A DNA stretch of 64,000 nucleotides. It comes from a virus. Positions 44,041 through 52,782 of this stretch are shown piece by piece. Under the pieces are notes generated by a model that searched no databases, was not told the origin of the DNA, and was given only the letters and a program-made list of their open reading frames with translations. Made by a program: the position numbers and the translations under genes. The stretch lies in IMG/VR virus record IMGVR_UViG_3300031669_000014, positions 1 through 64,000 of that record; one strand, given 5' to 3'. Every line of letters starts with the position of its first letter. Position 1 is the stretch's first letter.

Positions 44041-44056
44041 TAGGGGATGGATCATA

Positions 44057-44311
44057 TTAACTTATAGTAAACGGTGGTTGCGGTAAAGGGGTCCCGCTGG
44101 TCTGTTGTTGCCATTGAATATCCTTGGGATACTGGACGCCATGAGGGAAAGGGGGATTTTGGCGGTTCCCAACTTGATAATGTTTGCATTTTAATTCAAC
44201 GCTGAACATCGTTTCGGTTTTCGGAAGTTGTACTGGGAGATGTCGGTCGAGTTCGGCGTATTCCTGTTTGTGACCGCAAACCTGATTATGTGTGCATGAA
44301 TCGCATTTCAT
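44057..44311 (-). CDS. Cys-rich small protein
   Basis: 84 aa from the ATG after GAAAGGATGATAAAT. CDSCTHNQVCGHKQEY and LKCKHYQ give a small metal site, followed by a Pro/Gln-rich tail. No homologue in phage A at this place. Confidence 0.55.
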   Translation of the reverse strand: MKCDSCTHNQVCGHKQEYAELDRHLPVQLPKTETMFSVELKCKHYQVGNRQNPPFPHGVQYPKDIQWQQQTSGTPLPQPPFTIS

Positions 44312-44316
44312 ATTTA

Positions 44317-44556
44317 TCATCCTTTCTTTACTAGACTGTATGCCACTTGCATAAACAGGCCCGTCACAACTCCAAATCCGTACTGGATATACTCTCTCGC
44401 CTCTACTCCGAAGTCCGCCGGCAGCACACCAGCGGCCTTTCCAGCGATTAGGCCGGTTACGATCACAGCAAGCCAAACGGGTACCCACCAGGGAGCTGTG
44501 CCTAGTTGTGGGGTTGGTTGGGGATCGGTGGTAACCGGGGTTTGTTCGTCTCCCAT
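44317..44556 (-). CDS. Small membrane protein (holin-like position)
   Basis: 79 aa; ATG after AAGGAGGAATTACCT. Two hydrophobic segments (WWVPVWLAVIVTGLIAGKAA and YIQYGFGVVTGLFMQVAYSL) and charged ends (YSLVKKG). First residues MGDEQ as in phage A 1715-1903. This shape fits a class II holin better than the phage A counterpart. Confidence 0.6.
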   Translation of the reverse strand: MGDEQTPVTTDPQPTPQLGTAPWWVPVWLAVIVTGLIAGKAAGVLPADFGVEAREYIQYGFGVVTGLFMQVAYSLVKKG

Positions 44557-44597
44557 AGGTAATTCCTCCTTTAGATAATATTTTAGATATTCAAGTT

Positions 44598-44765
44598 TTA
44601 GACGGTTGTCGGGGACGCATCAGGCATCAGCCTTTCTTTGCTTGTTGTGATTTGGGCGGTTCTATCATCGTAATTTGTTCCGCATCTAGGGCAATCCCAG
44701 ATGTATAAATTGCTGCGGGGAATAACTGTAGCCTCCATTCCTGTGTTGCACTCAGGACACTGCAA
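44598..44765 (-). CDS. Small zinc-ribbon protein in lysis cassette
   Basis: 55 aa, TTG start after GGGGGTG; a GTG three codons upstream is possible. CPECNTGM and WDCPRCGTNYDDRTAQI mirror the phage A copy at 1935-2108. Confidence 0.6.
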   Translation of the reverse strand: MQCPECNTGMEATVIPRSNLYIWDCPRCGTNYDDRTAQITTSKERLMPDASPTTV

Positions 44766-44791
44766 ATAGAGCACCCCCTTTTTCGTGGTTA

Positions 44792-45484
44792 TCAGCCTTT
44801 CATCTTGTCGTACTCGTACAGCACCCGGATAAGCGCATAAAAATCCTCGCTTCGATTCTCCGGAGAAACAACAAGACTATGCGCCACAGCCCACATTAGC
44901 GCCTCTTTGGCCCAATCAGGAACCACAGTAGCCACCTCACCTTTCCACGCGCATCCCAGTGCCCGGGCGATACCCTTGGCGTAGGCGCCGGCCAGACCAT
45001 CAAGAAAAACTTCGTTTTTTAACTTCGCAGCGTCGAATTGGTTAGAAATGAATAGGTTCTCAAACAACATCGCTGGCATTAACGTATCCCGGAGAACAGC
45101 AAAATTAGCCGTCTTTTTGCCACGGTCCACGAAGCCATACTGCCGGTAAAAGTTAGCTACTTCAGTGTGTACGTAGAAGCGAAGATTATCGGCTTTCTGG
45201 CTACCTGGGTAAGTGAAACTCTCAAAACCGGTGGCGGACGCGTTTACTGCGCTATTGACGTGGATGCTCAAAAAGAAATCAGCCTCCGGGTAAACGTTGG
45301 CCGCGATGCAAATATCAGCCAGTTTGTTTTCATGCACCGTCACGTTATCAATCCCATATAGCGGCAATTTAGCGGCAATCTTGCTGCATATGTTTACGTC
45401 AATGTCGGCCTCGTGGATACCGTTTCCGACGGCGCCAGGATCAAGATTGTCAAAGTGCCCAGGATTTTGAATTACAAGTGCCAT
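44792..45484 (-). CDS. N-acetylmuramoyl-L-alanine amidase (Amidase_3)
   Basis: 230 aa. NPGHFDNLDPGAVGNG, E25, SIHVNSA and LFENLF give the full zinc and catalytic set, as in phage A. A few changes lie mainly in residues 26-50 and 130-190. Endolysin of phage B. Confidence 0.93.
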   Translation of the reverse strand: MALVIQNPGHFDNLDPGAVGNGIHEADIDVNICSKIAAKLPLYGIDNVTVHENKLADICIAANVYPEADFFLSIHVNSAVNASATGFESFTYPGSQKADNLRFYVHTEVANFYRQYGFVDRGKKTANFAVLRDTLMPAMLFENLFISNQFDAAKLKNEVFLDGLAGAYAKGIARALGCAWKGEVATVVPDWAKEALMWAVAHSLVVSPENRSEDFYALIRVLYEYDKMKG

Positions 45485-45494
45485 AAATATCCCC

Positions 45495-45770
45495 CTATTT
45501 TATTATTACTAAAGCCATTACCGCTGCGACAATAGCCGCTACAACCCCGGCGATTGATGTGTTAACCACGATATCCCAACGCTTACGTGGGGTTTCGGTT
45601 ATCTTGTCAATTTTCTTTTTCACATCATCCAGGGTTATCTTGATATACTGTAATGTCACTTCCGTTCGTCCAGCATTGACATCTTGGGCGCCCTGGTCCT
45701 TCTGTAATTTGTTGATGTCTCTCTCAGCAGAATCCATCCGCTTTTCGAGCTTACAGTTAATACAGTCCAT
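45495..45770 (-). CDS. xhlA: XhlA-like protein
   Basis: 91 aa. CKLEKRMDSAERDINKLQKD coiled coil, then SIAGVVAAIVAAVMALVII membrane tail. Start after GTAGGAGGCCCCATA. Nearly identical to the phage A copy. Confidence 0.8.
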   Translation of the reverse strand: MDCINCKLEKRMDSAERDINKLQKDQGAQDVNAGRTEVTLQYIKITLDDVKKKIDKITETPRKRWDIVVNTSIAGVVAAIVAAVMALVIIK

Positions 45771-45781
45771 TATGGGGCCTC

Positions 45782-45841
45782 CTACTCCTTTGGGGGTTTT
45801 ATGGGTTTTTTTGGTTTCGGTGGTTTGGGATACTTTTGCAT
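45782..45841 (-). CDS. Lys/Pro-rich 19-residue micro-protein
   Basis: MQKYPKPPKPKKPIKPPKE; TAATG overlap with the upstream stop and GGAGG nine bases before the ATG, as in phage A 3101-3160. Confidence 0.6.
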   Translation of the reverse strand: MQKYPKPPKPKKPIKPPKE

Positions 45842-46110
45842 TATTCATTACCTCCACTCTGATTATTGTTTACGTTTTGATTATTGCTTTGTGTTTGGGT
45901 TACTGCGGGTGGTTCTGGATACTGGTAATCAGTCCTAAAATACAACCATGCGGTACCCATGATGGTAAACGAAAAGGCCAGCATTGCCACTATGAAAGCG
46001 GTTACTAGCCTTTTGTTTATCTCATCAGTCTTGGTTATGATCCGGTCGAATAGCCGGATATTTTCTACTAACAGCGCGGAGATTTCTTTTTGCTCCGTCG
46101 TCTTGTCCAC
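45841..46110 (-). CDS. Lysis-cassette membrane protein
   Basis: 89 aa, GTG start; same amphipathic N-terminus, TM helix and polar tail as phage A 3160-3429 with a handful of changes. Confidence 0.65.
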   Translation of the reverse strand: MDKTTEQKEISALLVENIRLFDRIITKTDEINKRLVTAFIVAMLAFSFTIMGTAWLYFRTDYQYPEPPAVTQTQSNNQNVNNNQSGGNE

Positions 46111-46124
46111 CCCCTGGTGAAATT

Positions 46125-46148
46125 TTACAAAAAGGAAATGCCTGACAT
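46125..46148 (-). CDS. Seven-codon leader ORF
   Basis: MSGISFL-stop after GGGAGGCGTCC, 15 nt before the GTG of the membrane gene; counterpart of 3444-3467. Confidence 0.4.
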   Translation of the reverse strand: MSGISFL

Positions 46149-46187
46149 GGACGCCTCCCGGTAAAGATGGTACTATTTAGGAGTAGG

Positions 46188-46279
46188 CAACAGAGGTTTC
46201 AGCTCTGTTAAAACCCGCCGGGGCCACCCCCTGGGCGGGGCCTACACCAACTAAGAAGGGGAGGGAATTAAACCTCCCC
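46188..46279. promoter_or_regulatory. Three conserved hairpins in front of the lysis genes
   Basis: AACAGAG/CTCTGTT, CCCGCC/GGGCGGG and GGGGAGG/CCTCCCC, same order and spacing as in phage A (3508-3598). The loop of the first and the inner bases of the third differ, while the stems persist. Confidence 0.6.
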
Positions 46280-46281
46280 TC

Positions 46282-46311
46282 TTGCATTGAATAAGGTACT
46301 CGGCGTATAAT
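46282..46311 (+). promoter_or_regulatory. Rightward promoter of the moron-like gene
   Basis: TTGCAT, 18-bp spacer, TATAAT; followed by AAAGGAGG and the ATG at 46336. Confidence 0.75.
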
Positions 46312-46335
46312 CTCCAATAAAGGAGGTAGTTGAGA

Positions 46336-46560
46336 ATGAAGGATTATCTATATCCGCTGTGGCCCCTTTTTGTCTTAGCTTTCTTGGTTTATGGTTTTGA
46401 AATGGGTTTTGTTGTTATAAACCGCATTAAAGAAAAAGCGGGACAACTATTAGAAAGAAGGTGGATTGGTTCTATAATCGCTTTAGTTTTTATGCTAGTC
46501 CTTTTTGCACTAATGGGGCACTTTAACGGGCCATATGTGGATAATCTTTGGGGTTTCTAG
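46336..46560 (+). CDS. Two-TM membrane protein (moron-like)
   Basis: 74 aa. Differs from phage A 3654-3878 at only two or three residues (E-R for E-I near residue 41, V for A near 51). Same promoter and same convergent placement. Confidence 0.7.
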   Translation: MKDYLYPLWPLFVLAFLVYGFEMGFVVINRIKEKAGQLLERRWIGSIIALVFMLVLFALMGHFNGPYVDNLWGF

Positions 46561-49500
46561 CTACTTTCTTACTGCTATCCCTCCGCCTTTCTTGTAAACC
46601 CGTTCACCCCGGGCCTTCAATATCTGCGTTTTAGCCGCTTCATTGGCGTCGGACATAACATCTTTCATCCGCTTAGCCGCCTCTGCCGGTTTCATGTTTT
46701 CCGACATCCTCGCGAATCCTTTCTGCGTTAATTCCCCTACAAGACGTTGATAATCTGCATATTCCTGCCCGGTCAAAACAAACGACTTGCCGCTTACGGT
46801 GATCTTCTTCGGCATCACCCGGGGGATTTGACTTGTCTCCCCGGTCTGCTCGTAAATCTTGTTGACCATGCCCACCTCGCGGGATGGATTGTACTGGTTT
46901 GTAAATGCCGGGTTCAAGAATACATTAAACGGGCCATTACTTCCCCCTTGGTAAGTTTCTAGCGGCTGCCCCAAGGTACCGTATTTCACCGGGAGGTTAC
47001 CAGCTAACCCAGGTATTTTGTTCCCTACCCTGTTAAGCGCTTCCTGGGTTTTATTCGGGTCGTAAGTCTCTCTCCGCTGGTTGTCGGATAGTTGCTTAAC
47101 CTGATTCAATAGTGTTGGGATAAACGAGGCCGGGACGCCCTCCAGGACCTTAATCAAACCCTGTTCAGCGTTACCGTAGCCGCCGCCAAAAAGGGTTTGG
47201 ATACCCTGCACTACCGGCTGGTCTGCAAAGGCGTTTATACCCGTTCCCAGGGCTTGCAGGATGGTTCCGGCAAGTCCAGCCGCGCTTCCTTTATTGGCGT
47301 CCACGTCTGCGCCGATAGCCAAGGGGATCGCCTGGGGTTGGAACCAATCGAAACTGACGATAGTATCGCCCTTTTGAGTTTTCGTGTCGCCGCCGAACAC
47401 CAGACGCTTTAAGGCCGAGGCATTAAGGCGGTATTCGCCAAATCCTTGTTCCCTATTTAGTTCGGCCAAGTCACGATCCTCTGGCGGTCTGCCAGTAATG
47501 ATTCCTAATTTATGCAGGAGCGCACCGGTACCGAATAAAGCGGTAGACCCGACGAGCGCCCGGGAGAACGATTCAACAAAAGCCTTCTGGTTAAACTGCT
47601 GTTTGACAAGTGGTCTTGCTGCTTCCAGGATGGTCTTGACAAATCCAGCCGGGGAATAATCAATCCCACGCATCAAAAGGTTGGCCGGGGTACGAGGATA
47701 TTTGACAATAAAATCACCTGCGCCAAATTCCTTGCTACCGGTTACTTTGTTTAGTAACTGTTTTATCCCTACGAACAATTTGCTTAAACCGTTATCGTCC
47801 TGGAATGTTTTATACAATCCGTCCAGGTGGGCGACATTTCTCATTTCCTCGGTTGGCGCGTTTACCTTCGCCGCCCTCATCTGATTAAGCAGACTTTCCT
47901 CATAGGCCCCCTGATAGAACGCCCGGTCTGATGCTCTCAATTCGATATTGAGTGCCTTTTCCGCAAACCCTAACGGGCCCTTGCGGAATGTCCTGCCCAG
48001 TGGAATATCAAACTTTCCAGTTAAGCCGGAAGTGTCAACCCCTAAAAGGGCGTCCTCCAGGCCGTGCTTCCACCCCTGCTTGAATCCCTTCGCCTGTGCG
48101 CCAAGGCTCGGCAATACTTTTGTACGCTGGCCGGTCGCCAGTGATAGTGCCTTATCAACGCCAGCACCGACAACGCCACTGACATTTTCCATACCGGCAA
48201 ATCCAAAGTTACCAACTATATTCCGGATTGCCGTCTTGGGGTTCAAAAGCTGGGCCATAGTCTGGATTGAGGCCACCTTACGCAGGAATGGAACGGGAAC
48301 CTGTGCTGCAATAAGATCAAGGGTCTTGGCTATGGCAATGTCTTTGTCCCTACCATCGGACATACTGCCAATCTGTTCCATACGGGTTTTGATGTCACCC
48401 ATGATTTCAGGTTTAACCTGAATTTTTTGGGTTAACTTACCGGAAGTATTTTCAAGATCGCGATTGATGCTACTTATCGTTTTGACGTAATGCTTCTGCA
48501 TTCCCTCCGGGGTCATCTTCCCCCAAAGGCGTAAAGACTGAATGGCCTGGCCTTGAGTAGTAGCCGTCTGTGATATGTTCTGAATTAAATCTGTGGCGTC
48601 CTCAAAACGTCCTTCCGCGTTTGCCTTCTGAACAAGTTTCAGAGCAACGGTGTTTGATAGGTCGGTACCAGGGTTCTCCCGGACGAACCTTTCAGCTTGG
48701 CGCACATCGGTATTGATGATTCTGTCTGCCAATTGAATGGTTCTTTCATTGCTATGAACATCGTAAGCGCCTTGCCCCCCGGGAACCATTTCATTGATTA
48801 AACCGCGCTGTACTTCCGGGGGCGTACCCTCGGCCTTTGCCGCACTTACCCCAAGACTACGGACACGCTGACCATTTGCCAGGGGCTCCATTTTCTCAGG
48901 AATGCGGCGTATAGGACTAATGCCCTGCGGCAATATCCCTCGCCCACCAACCCCAGTTATTGCATTATCTGCAACAACTGACGGTACCGCACCCTCCGGG
49001 GGCGTCCCGCCAAGTATGCGCTCACGGCCAGGTCCGACAAGTTTGGTAGGTTCCGGTATCGCCCCCGCTGCCTGCCCTAATCTGCTAAACTGTGCCTCAT
49101 TTGCCGCCTGTTGACGTAATCCCGGCCTACCTTGTATTGCCTCGACATCGTTCATGAGCTTAGGTAAGTCAATACCAGTGTTGGCCTTGATATCAGCCAA
49201 AGCCGCCTCAACCGTTGTCCCCGGGGGGTACGCCGCAAGTACATCATTGTGCTTGACGAAATTCTGCGCTGTCTGGATTCCCTCGTTAAGGCGATCCATT
49301 GCCGCCTTTTCGGTACCCGGGAGACGAAGAGAAGTAAACGGCTTTTGCGGCGCTGTATCTACCCCAGGAGAAACTTCCGGTATTGGCAGGGTAGATTCTG
49401 CCCCCGGTACCCCTCCCGGCCTCCTGAGCGATTCCAGCGCCTTCCCGCCGCCATGCAACAACATACCCAGCAGCGCATTAGATGCCGCCGCAGTTCCAGC

Positions 49501-50235
49501 CTCGCCGAGGTTAAACGGACGGTCATTTGCCAGCGCCCGGGTTGCCTCATAGGGTAACGTGGTCATACCGACCTTTAGTCCGGTCTGTGCTATCTGCGGA
49601 AGTACGTTAAGTTTGGGGATAAGCGGCAAGGCGCCGCTAATGGCATGTTCCGTGCCACCCCATAGCTTCGCTCCTGCGCTGGCAGGATTACCGGCAAATC
49701 CCATGATATTACCAGCAAAGTCAGCCGTGATATCACCGAATTTACTTCCGGTTGTCACCTTGTCGGGTCGGTCCATCATGCCCATTACTTCTGACCCGGC
49801 CTGACCTGCACGATTAAACCACGAACCTTGCGGTTGCGGGGTTCCCGGTTTCGGGTATAGCTGGGGATACAACTCCTGCCTAATTGGCTCGTATTGTGCG
49901 TTTGATTTTTGATTGAAGTACCGGATCTCATTCATCGGGTTTTTGACAAAATTAGCAATCTGCTTAAAAAATGGCCGACTTGGTTCCGGTTGCGCCTGTG
50001 CCGGTGGGGCTACCGGTGCATCAATAAATAACTCGCTGGCTAGGCGCTTTATCTCTGGTGATCCTTCGCCCGGGATATCGGAACCGGGTGCGGGTGTAGG
50101 CTTTGGCGGTGGGGGCGTATACCCAATGGTATCCAGCTGCCTCCTCCAGTTGTCGTCAAGTTTATCATAGTTGATGGTTCCGTTATTAACGTCATCTGCC
50201 AACACCTGTAAAGCAAACCTGGGAATGTAAGCCAC
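46561..50235 (-). CDS. Giant virion/ejection-like protein
   Basis: 1224 aa from GTG at 50235, which overlaps the TAG of the transglycosylase frame (TAGTG) and follows GGGGTGG. Pro-rich linker (PPPPKPTPAPG, about 40-52), then the IPGEGSPEIKRLASELF block and core shared with phage A. Codons about 540-890 are identical in DNA with phage A. The N-terminus lacks the SWDFTGG repeat of A. Ejection/pilot role inferred. Confidence 0.65.
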   Translation of the reverse strand: MAYIPRFALQVLADDVNNGTINYDKLDDNWRRQLDTIGYTPPPPKPTPAPGSDIPGEGSPEIKRLASELFIDAPVAPPAQAQPEPSRPFFKQIANFVKNPMNEIRYFNQKSNAQYEPIRQELYPQLYPKPGTPQPQGSWFNRAGQAGSEVMGMMDRPDKVTTGSKFGDITADFAGNIMGFAGNPASAGAKLWGGTEHAISGALPLIPKLNVLPQIAQTGLKVGMTTLPYEATRALANDRPFNLGEAGTAAASNALLGMLLHGGGKALESLRRPGGVPGAESTLPIPEVSPGVDTAPQKPFTSLRLPGTEKAAMDRLNEGIQTAQNFVKHNDVLAAYPPGTTVEAALADIKANTGIDLPKLMNDVEAIQGRPGLRQQAANEAQFSRLGQAAGAIPEPTKLVGPGRERILGGTPPEGAVPSVVADNAITGVGGRGILPQGISPIRRIPEKMEPLANGQRVRSLGVSAAKAEGTPPEVQRGLINEMVPGGQGAYDVHSNERTIQLADRIINTDVRQAERFVRENPGTDLSNTVALKLVQKANAEGRFEDATDLIQNISQTATTQGQAIQSLRLWGKMTPEGMQKHYVKTISSINRDLENTSGKLTQKIQVKPEIMGDIKTRMEQIGSMSDGRDKDIAIAKTLDLIAAQVPVPFLRKVASIQTMAQLLNPKTAIRNIVGNFGFAGMENVSGVVGAGVDKALSLATGQRTKVLPSLGAQAKGFKQGWKHGLEDALLGVDTSGLTGKFDIPLGRTFRKGPLGFAEKALNIELRASDRAFYQGAYEESLLNQMRAAKVNAPTEEMRNVAHLDGLYKTFQDDNGLSKLFVGIKQLLNKVTGSKEFGAGDFIVKYPRTPANLLMRGIDYSPAGFVKTILEAARPLVKQQFNQKAFVESFSRALVGSTALFGTGALLHKLGIITGRPPEDRDLAELNREQGFGEYRLNASALKRLVFGGDTKTQKGDTIVSFDWFQPQAIPLAIGADVDANKGSAAGLAGTILQALGTGINAFADQPVVQGIQTLFGGGYGNAEQGLIKVLEGVPASFIPTLLNQVKQLSDNQRRETYDPNKTQEALNRVGNKIPGLAGNLPVKYGTLGQPLETYQGGSNGPFNVFLNPAFTNQYNPSREVGMVNKIYEQTGETSQIPRVMPKKITVSGKSFVLTGQEYADYQRLVGELTQKGFARMSENMKPAEAAKRMKDVMSDANEAAKTQILKARGERVYKKGGGIAVRK
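47591..48642. repeat. Block identical to 4909-5960
   Basis: See the partner entry; first differences flank it at 47590 and 48643. Confidence 0.8.
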
Positions 50236-50576
50236 TAGTATCCACCCCTGCTTTCCCACCCCTGCAATGCGTTCTGTGGGGTTCCATATCGCTTCTTAAT
50301 ATAGCCAATGGAAGATATGATGTTGTCCACCGGGTTGTAAATGTCACCGTGCCCCTCCACGGCGTTCTCCTGGAAGGTAGATGGAAGCATTTGTAAAATT
50401 CCCGTAGCGTGTTCACCGCCAACCGACACGGGATTAACGATCCCCGGGCGAAGGCTGGATTCCTTCTCAGCAAGCGTCCTCAATGCAGGAGCCCAGTCTG
50501 CCCCCACCCCCGTAGCGTTAATGGCCTGGCTTATCCAATCATCAACACCGCCAGGGGCAGAGGCTACTGAGGGTTT
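50235..50576 (-). CDS. Lytic transglycosylase (SLT-like) domain, probably made by -1 frameshift
   Basis: The frame contains LRTLAEKESSLRPGIVNPVS with catalytic-type Glu (KES), then GILQMLPSTFQENAVEGHGD and IYNPVDNIISSIGYIKKRYG, the pattern of goose/SLT-type transglycosylases at ends of phage virion proteins. No ATG/GTG/TTG with a ribosome binding site starts it; the first GTG (50507) is inside the domain's lead. The open frame continues upstream to overlap the end of the 557-residue gene, where A AAC CCT sits two codons before its stop. A -1 shift there would fuse it to that protein. Confidence 0.65.
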   Translation of the reverse strand, partial: KPSVASAPGGVDDWISQAINATGVGADWAPALRTLAEKESSLRPGIVNPVSVGGEHATGILQMLPSTFQENAVEGHGDIYNPVDNIISSIGYIKKRYGTPQNALQGWESRGGY

Positions 50577-52237
50577 CCAGTGGGGAGGCCGTAGCGCTCC
50601 TGTGTTAGTTGTTTAATATAGGCATCATAAACCCAATTTGTTAGACTTGGGTCATTTAATACCCGCTCGTCTTTGTTGGTTAAATCCCTGGCCTTCGCGG
50701 CAATATTAGCCTGGTCGGATTGATCGTTTCGCCCAATTTGATAATCTTGATATTGGGTTATGCCACCGCTACTACCAGTATTCGGGTTATAGTAAGGTTT
50801 GTTAATTTCATATTCTTGCTTTTGCTTCGCAAGGGCAAGCTCGGCTTCTTTGATCGACTGGTTGAACGCATCGGACTTGGTTTTAGCCGCCGTTTCTTCC
50901 CGCTGTAAGCCAAGTTGATCATTCTGTAAGCCAAGAGTTTGATTAAACTGACTAGTCTGCCTTGCCTGATCCTGCCACCAGCGAGTCCATTCATCCTGGC
51001 TTTGGGTTGCCTGGCTCAAGAGGTTTGTTTTTTGACCAGCTGCCCACTGATTTGTCTGCATTTGGTTCTGTGTTAAGTTGCCCATAAGATTTGCACGCTG
51101 GCCGGTCATGCTCATTAATGCACTGTTTAGTTGATCTTGGAGTTGCGACATCCTTCCCGCTAGAAGTTTTTCCTCTGCGCTCATTTGGCCTGTCAAGAGT
51201 CGATTTTCCTCTTCAAGCCATATACCACTTTGGAGAAGGCCGCGCCTATTCATTTCCTCGTTTAGTTGCTGTTTACGGCGATCGATCTCTGTTCGCATTT
51301 CTTTTAATGAAGCCAATGTTGCCGGGTCAAGTTCGGAACCTTGTGCTTGAATTTGATCAATTGTTTTGGTATACATGCTGTCAAATTGCTCTATAGCTTT
51401 TTGCGCTAAAACCATGTTTTGATTAGACATCTGATCAATCATAGAAGTCATTTGCTGCATGTTACTTAAAAAGTCAGGCATTTGCGGTGGTTGTAATATT
51501 TCCGGTTGTGGTGGTATTACGGGTTGTTCAACCGGAGCCCTCATGCCAACAAACTGATCTAGTCCTGTCTGGAAACCTTTGGATGGATCGCTGCCCCACA
51601 GGCTTTGATCGATCTGCGATATATCACCGCCACCCTGTACGTAACCTGCCCTTACATTGCTTGCATTTTCATTTAAAAATTGCTGTTGGTCAGGAGTAGC
51701 AGGCGCATATTTACTTCCTTGGCTTCCAAGATATTCATTTATAGAAGCCGGATCATTTCTGATCATCCCTGGAATAGCTGGTGATTCAATTGGATTTGTT
51801 TTAATGTACCCAGCCTGAACATTAATCCCCGGCGATTGAGATAGAGTTGCCGCTGGTTGCGCTGCTTGACTGACGGGTGCCTGTGCAAAATACGCCGGGT
51901 TGTCACGCTTAAAGTCCTGTGCCGCCTGGTAGTTATCATAGGCCGACGAAGGAGTCCCAGCGGCCTCTCTCTGCGATATAGCCGCAGCGTAAGCCTGTGG
52001 CCCCATATCACTGACATACTGCGAATAAGCTGGGTTTGACGATGCCTTGGTATTACTACCGGGGATGCTGCCTGAATATACCGGATTTGACGCAGCCTTG
52101 CTAGTTGTCGCTTTCGCAGCGGGTTGACTATACGCCGGATTACTAGCCGCTTTTGGTGCGGCTGGCGTTGCCGGTTTGGACGGAGTAAACTCGCCGTAAT
52201 TATTCCAGGTTCCTTGTTGTCCCTTGTAGGTTCCCAT
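50564..52237 (-). CDS. Ejection/pilot-like protein, possible frameshift donor
   Basis: 557 aa. N-terminal repeats (KAASNPAYSQ, KAASNPVYSG, KASSNPAYSQ), the YVQGGGDISQ...LWGSDPSKGFQT motif (about 205-230) and a long Gln-rich coiled coil (about 255-470, with RRGLLQSGIWLEEENRLL). It unites the features of the two phage A genes 7494-8309 and 8324-9085. It ends ...YGLPTGNPQ just upstream of the transglycosylase frame. Likely ejected into the cell envelope with the genome. Confidence 0.65.
   Translation of the reverse strand: MGTYKGQQGTWNNYGEFTPSKPATPAAPKAASNPAYSQPAAKATTSKAASNPVYSGSIPGSNTKASSNPAYSQYVSDMGPQAYAAAISQREAAGTPSSAYDNYQAAQDFKRDNPAYFAQAPVSQAAQPAATLSQSPGINVQAGYIKTNPIESPAIPGMIRNDPASINEYLGSQGSKYAPATPDQQQFLNENASNVRAGYVQGGGDISQIDQSLWGSDPSKGFQTGLDQFVGMRAPVEQPVIPPQPEILQPPQMPDFLSNMQQMTSMIDQMSNQNMVLAQKAIEQFDSMYTKTIDQIQAQGSELDPATLASLKEMRTEIDRRKQQLNEEMNRRGLLQSGIWLEEENRLLTGQMSAEEKLLAGRMSQLQDQLNSALMSMTGQRANLMGNLTQNQMQTNQWAAGQKTNLLSQATQSQDEWTRWWQDQARQTSQFNQTLGLQNDQLGLQREETAAKTKSDAFNQSIKEAELALAKQKQEYEINKPYYNPNTGSSGGITQYQDYQIGRNDQSDQANIAAKARDLTNKDERVLNDPSLTNWVYDAYIKQLTQERYGLPTGNPQ
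50570..50576 (-). promoter_or_regulatory. Candidate -1 slippery heptamer A AAC CCT
   Basis: In the zero frame the codons read GGA AAC CCT CAG TAG. The heptamer is of the X XXY YYZ form and sits two codons before the stop; slippage reads AAA CCC TCA GTA into the transglycosylase frame. Confidence 0.45.
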
Positions 52238-52257
52238 TTTTAACTTACCCCCCCCCT

Positions 52258-52782
52258 CTAAGTAGGCACAAAGATTAATCTTGCCCCCCCGAAGGAGGCC
52301 GTTGCTGCCGCGTTAGACGTTTTATACTCACAAAAAAGGCTTGCCGCGGTCGGCATGGTTAACGCAGAGGAACGGACTGCCGCAAGGCTTGTAGCGCCTG
52401 TCCGTGTTATTGCCGATCCGGTTACCTCCGCCGATCCTATCAGGTGTGCTGTCACCGTCTGCGCTGCGTCCGATATAGCCAAAGACGCCTCAAAATACCA
52501 TGATCCCCCGGTTGTTGGAAACTTCGCCGGGTCCCATGCGAATATTCCAGAGCATCTTACATAACTTGTGCTCGTCGTGGTCGCGTCAGCCGCTGGAATC
52601 GCCAGGGGAACATGCCACTCATCAAGGTTTATTTTACTGAGCGGTATGTCATTTGCACTTAAACTCAACTGGCTGTAAGTCACATTGGATAGATTGTTGT
52701 AAGCATTTTGAATAGTAAAAAAAATCTTCCTTAGTAAATCAGGAATATCCTTGGGTATAATAAGGTTCATTTTTTTGCTCAT
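52258..52782 (-). CDS. Beta-rich virion protein
   Basis: 174 aa. A short helical N-terminus (LIIPKDIPDLLRKIFFTIQ), then a jelly-roll-like beta domain (YVRCSGIFAWDPAKFP, GSWYFEASLAISDAAQT). It overlaps the tail hub gene by 4 nt, suggesting a tail tip or receptor-binding part. Confidence 0.5.
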   Translation of the reverse strand: MSKKMNLIIPKDIPDLLRKIFFTIQNAYNNLSNVTYSQLSLSANDIPLSKINLDEWHVPLAIPAADATTTSTSYVRCSGIFAWDPAKFPTTGGSWYFEASLAISDAAQTVTAHLIGSAEVTGSAITRTGATSLAAVRSSALTMPTAASLFCEYKTSNAAATASFGGARLIFVPT

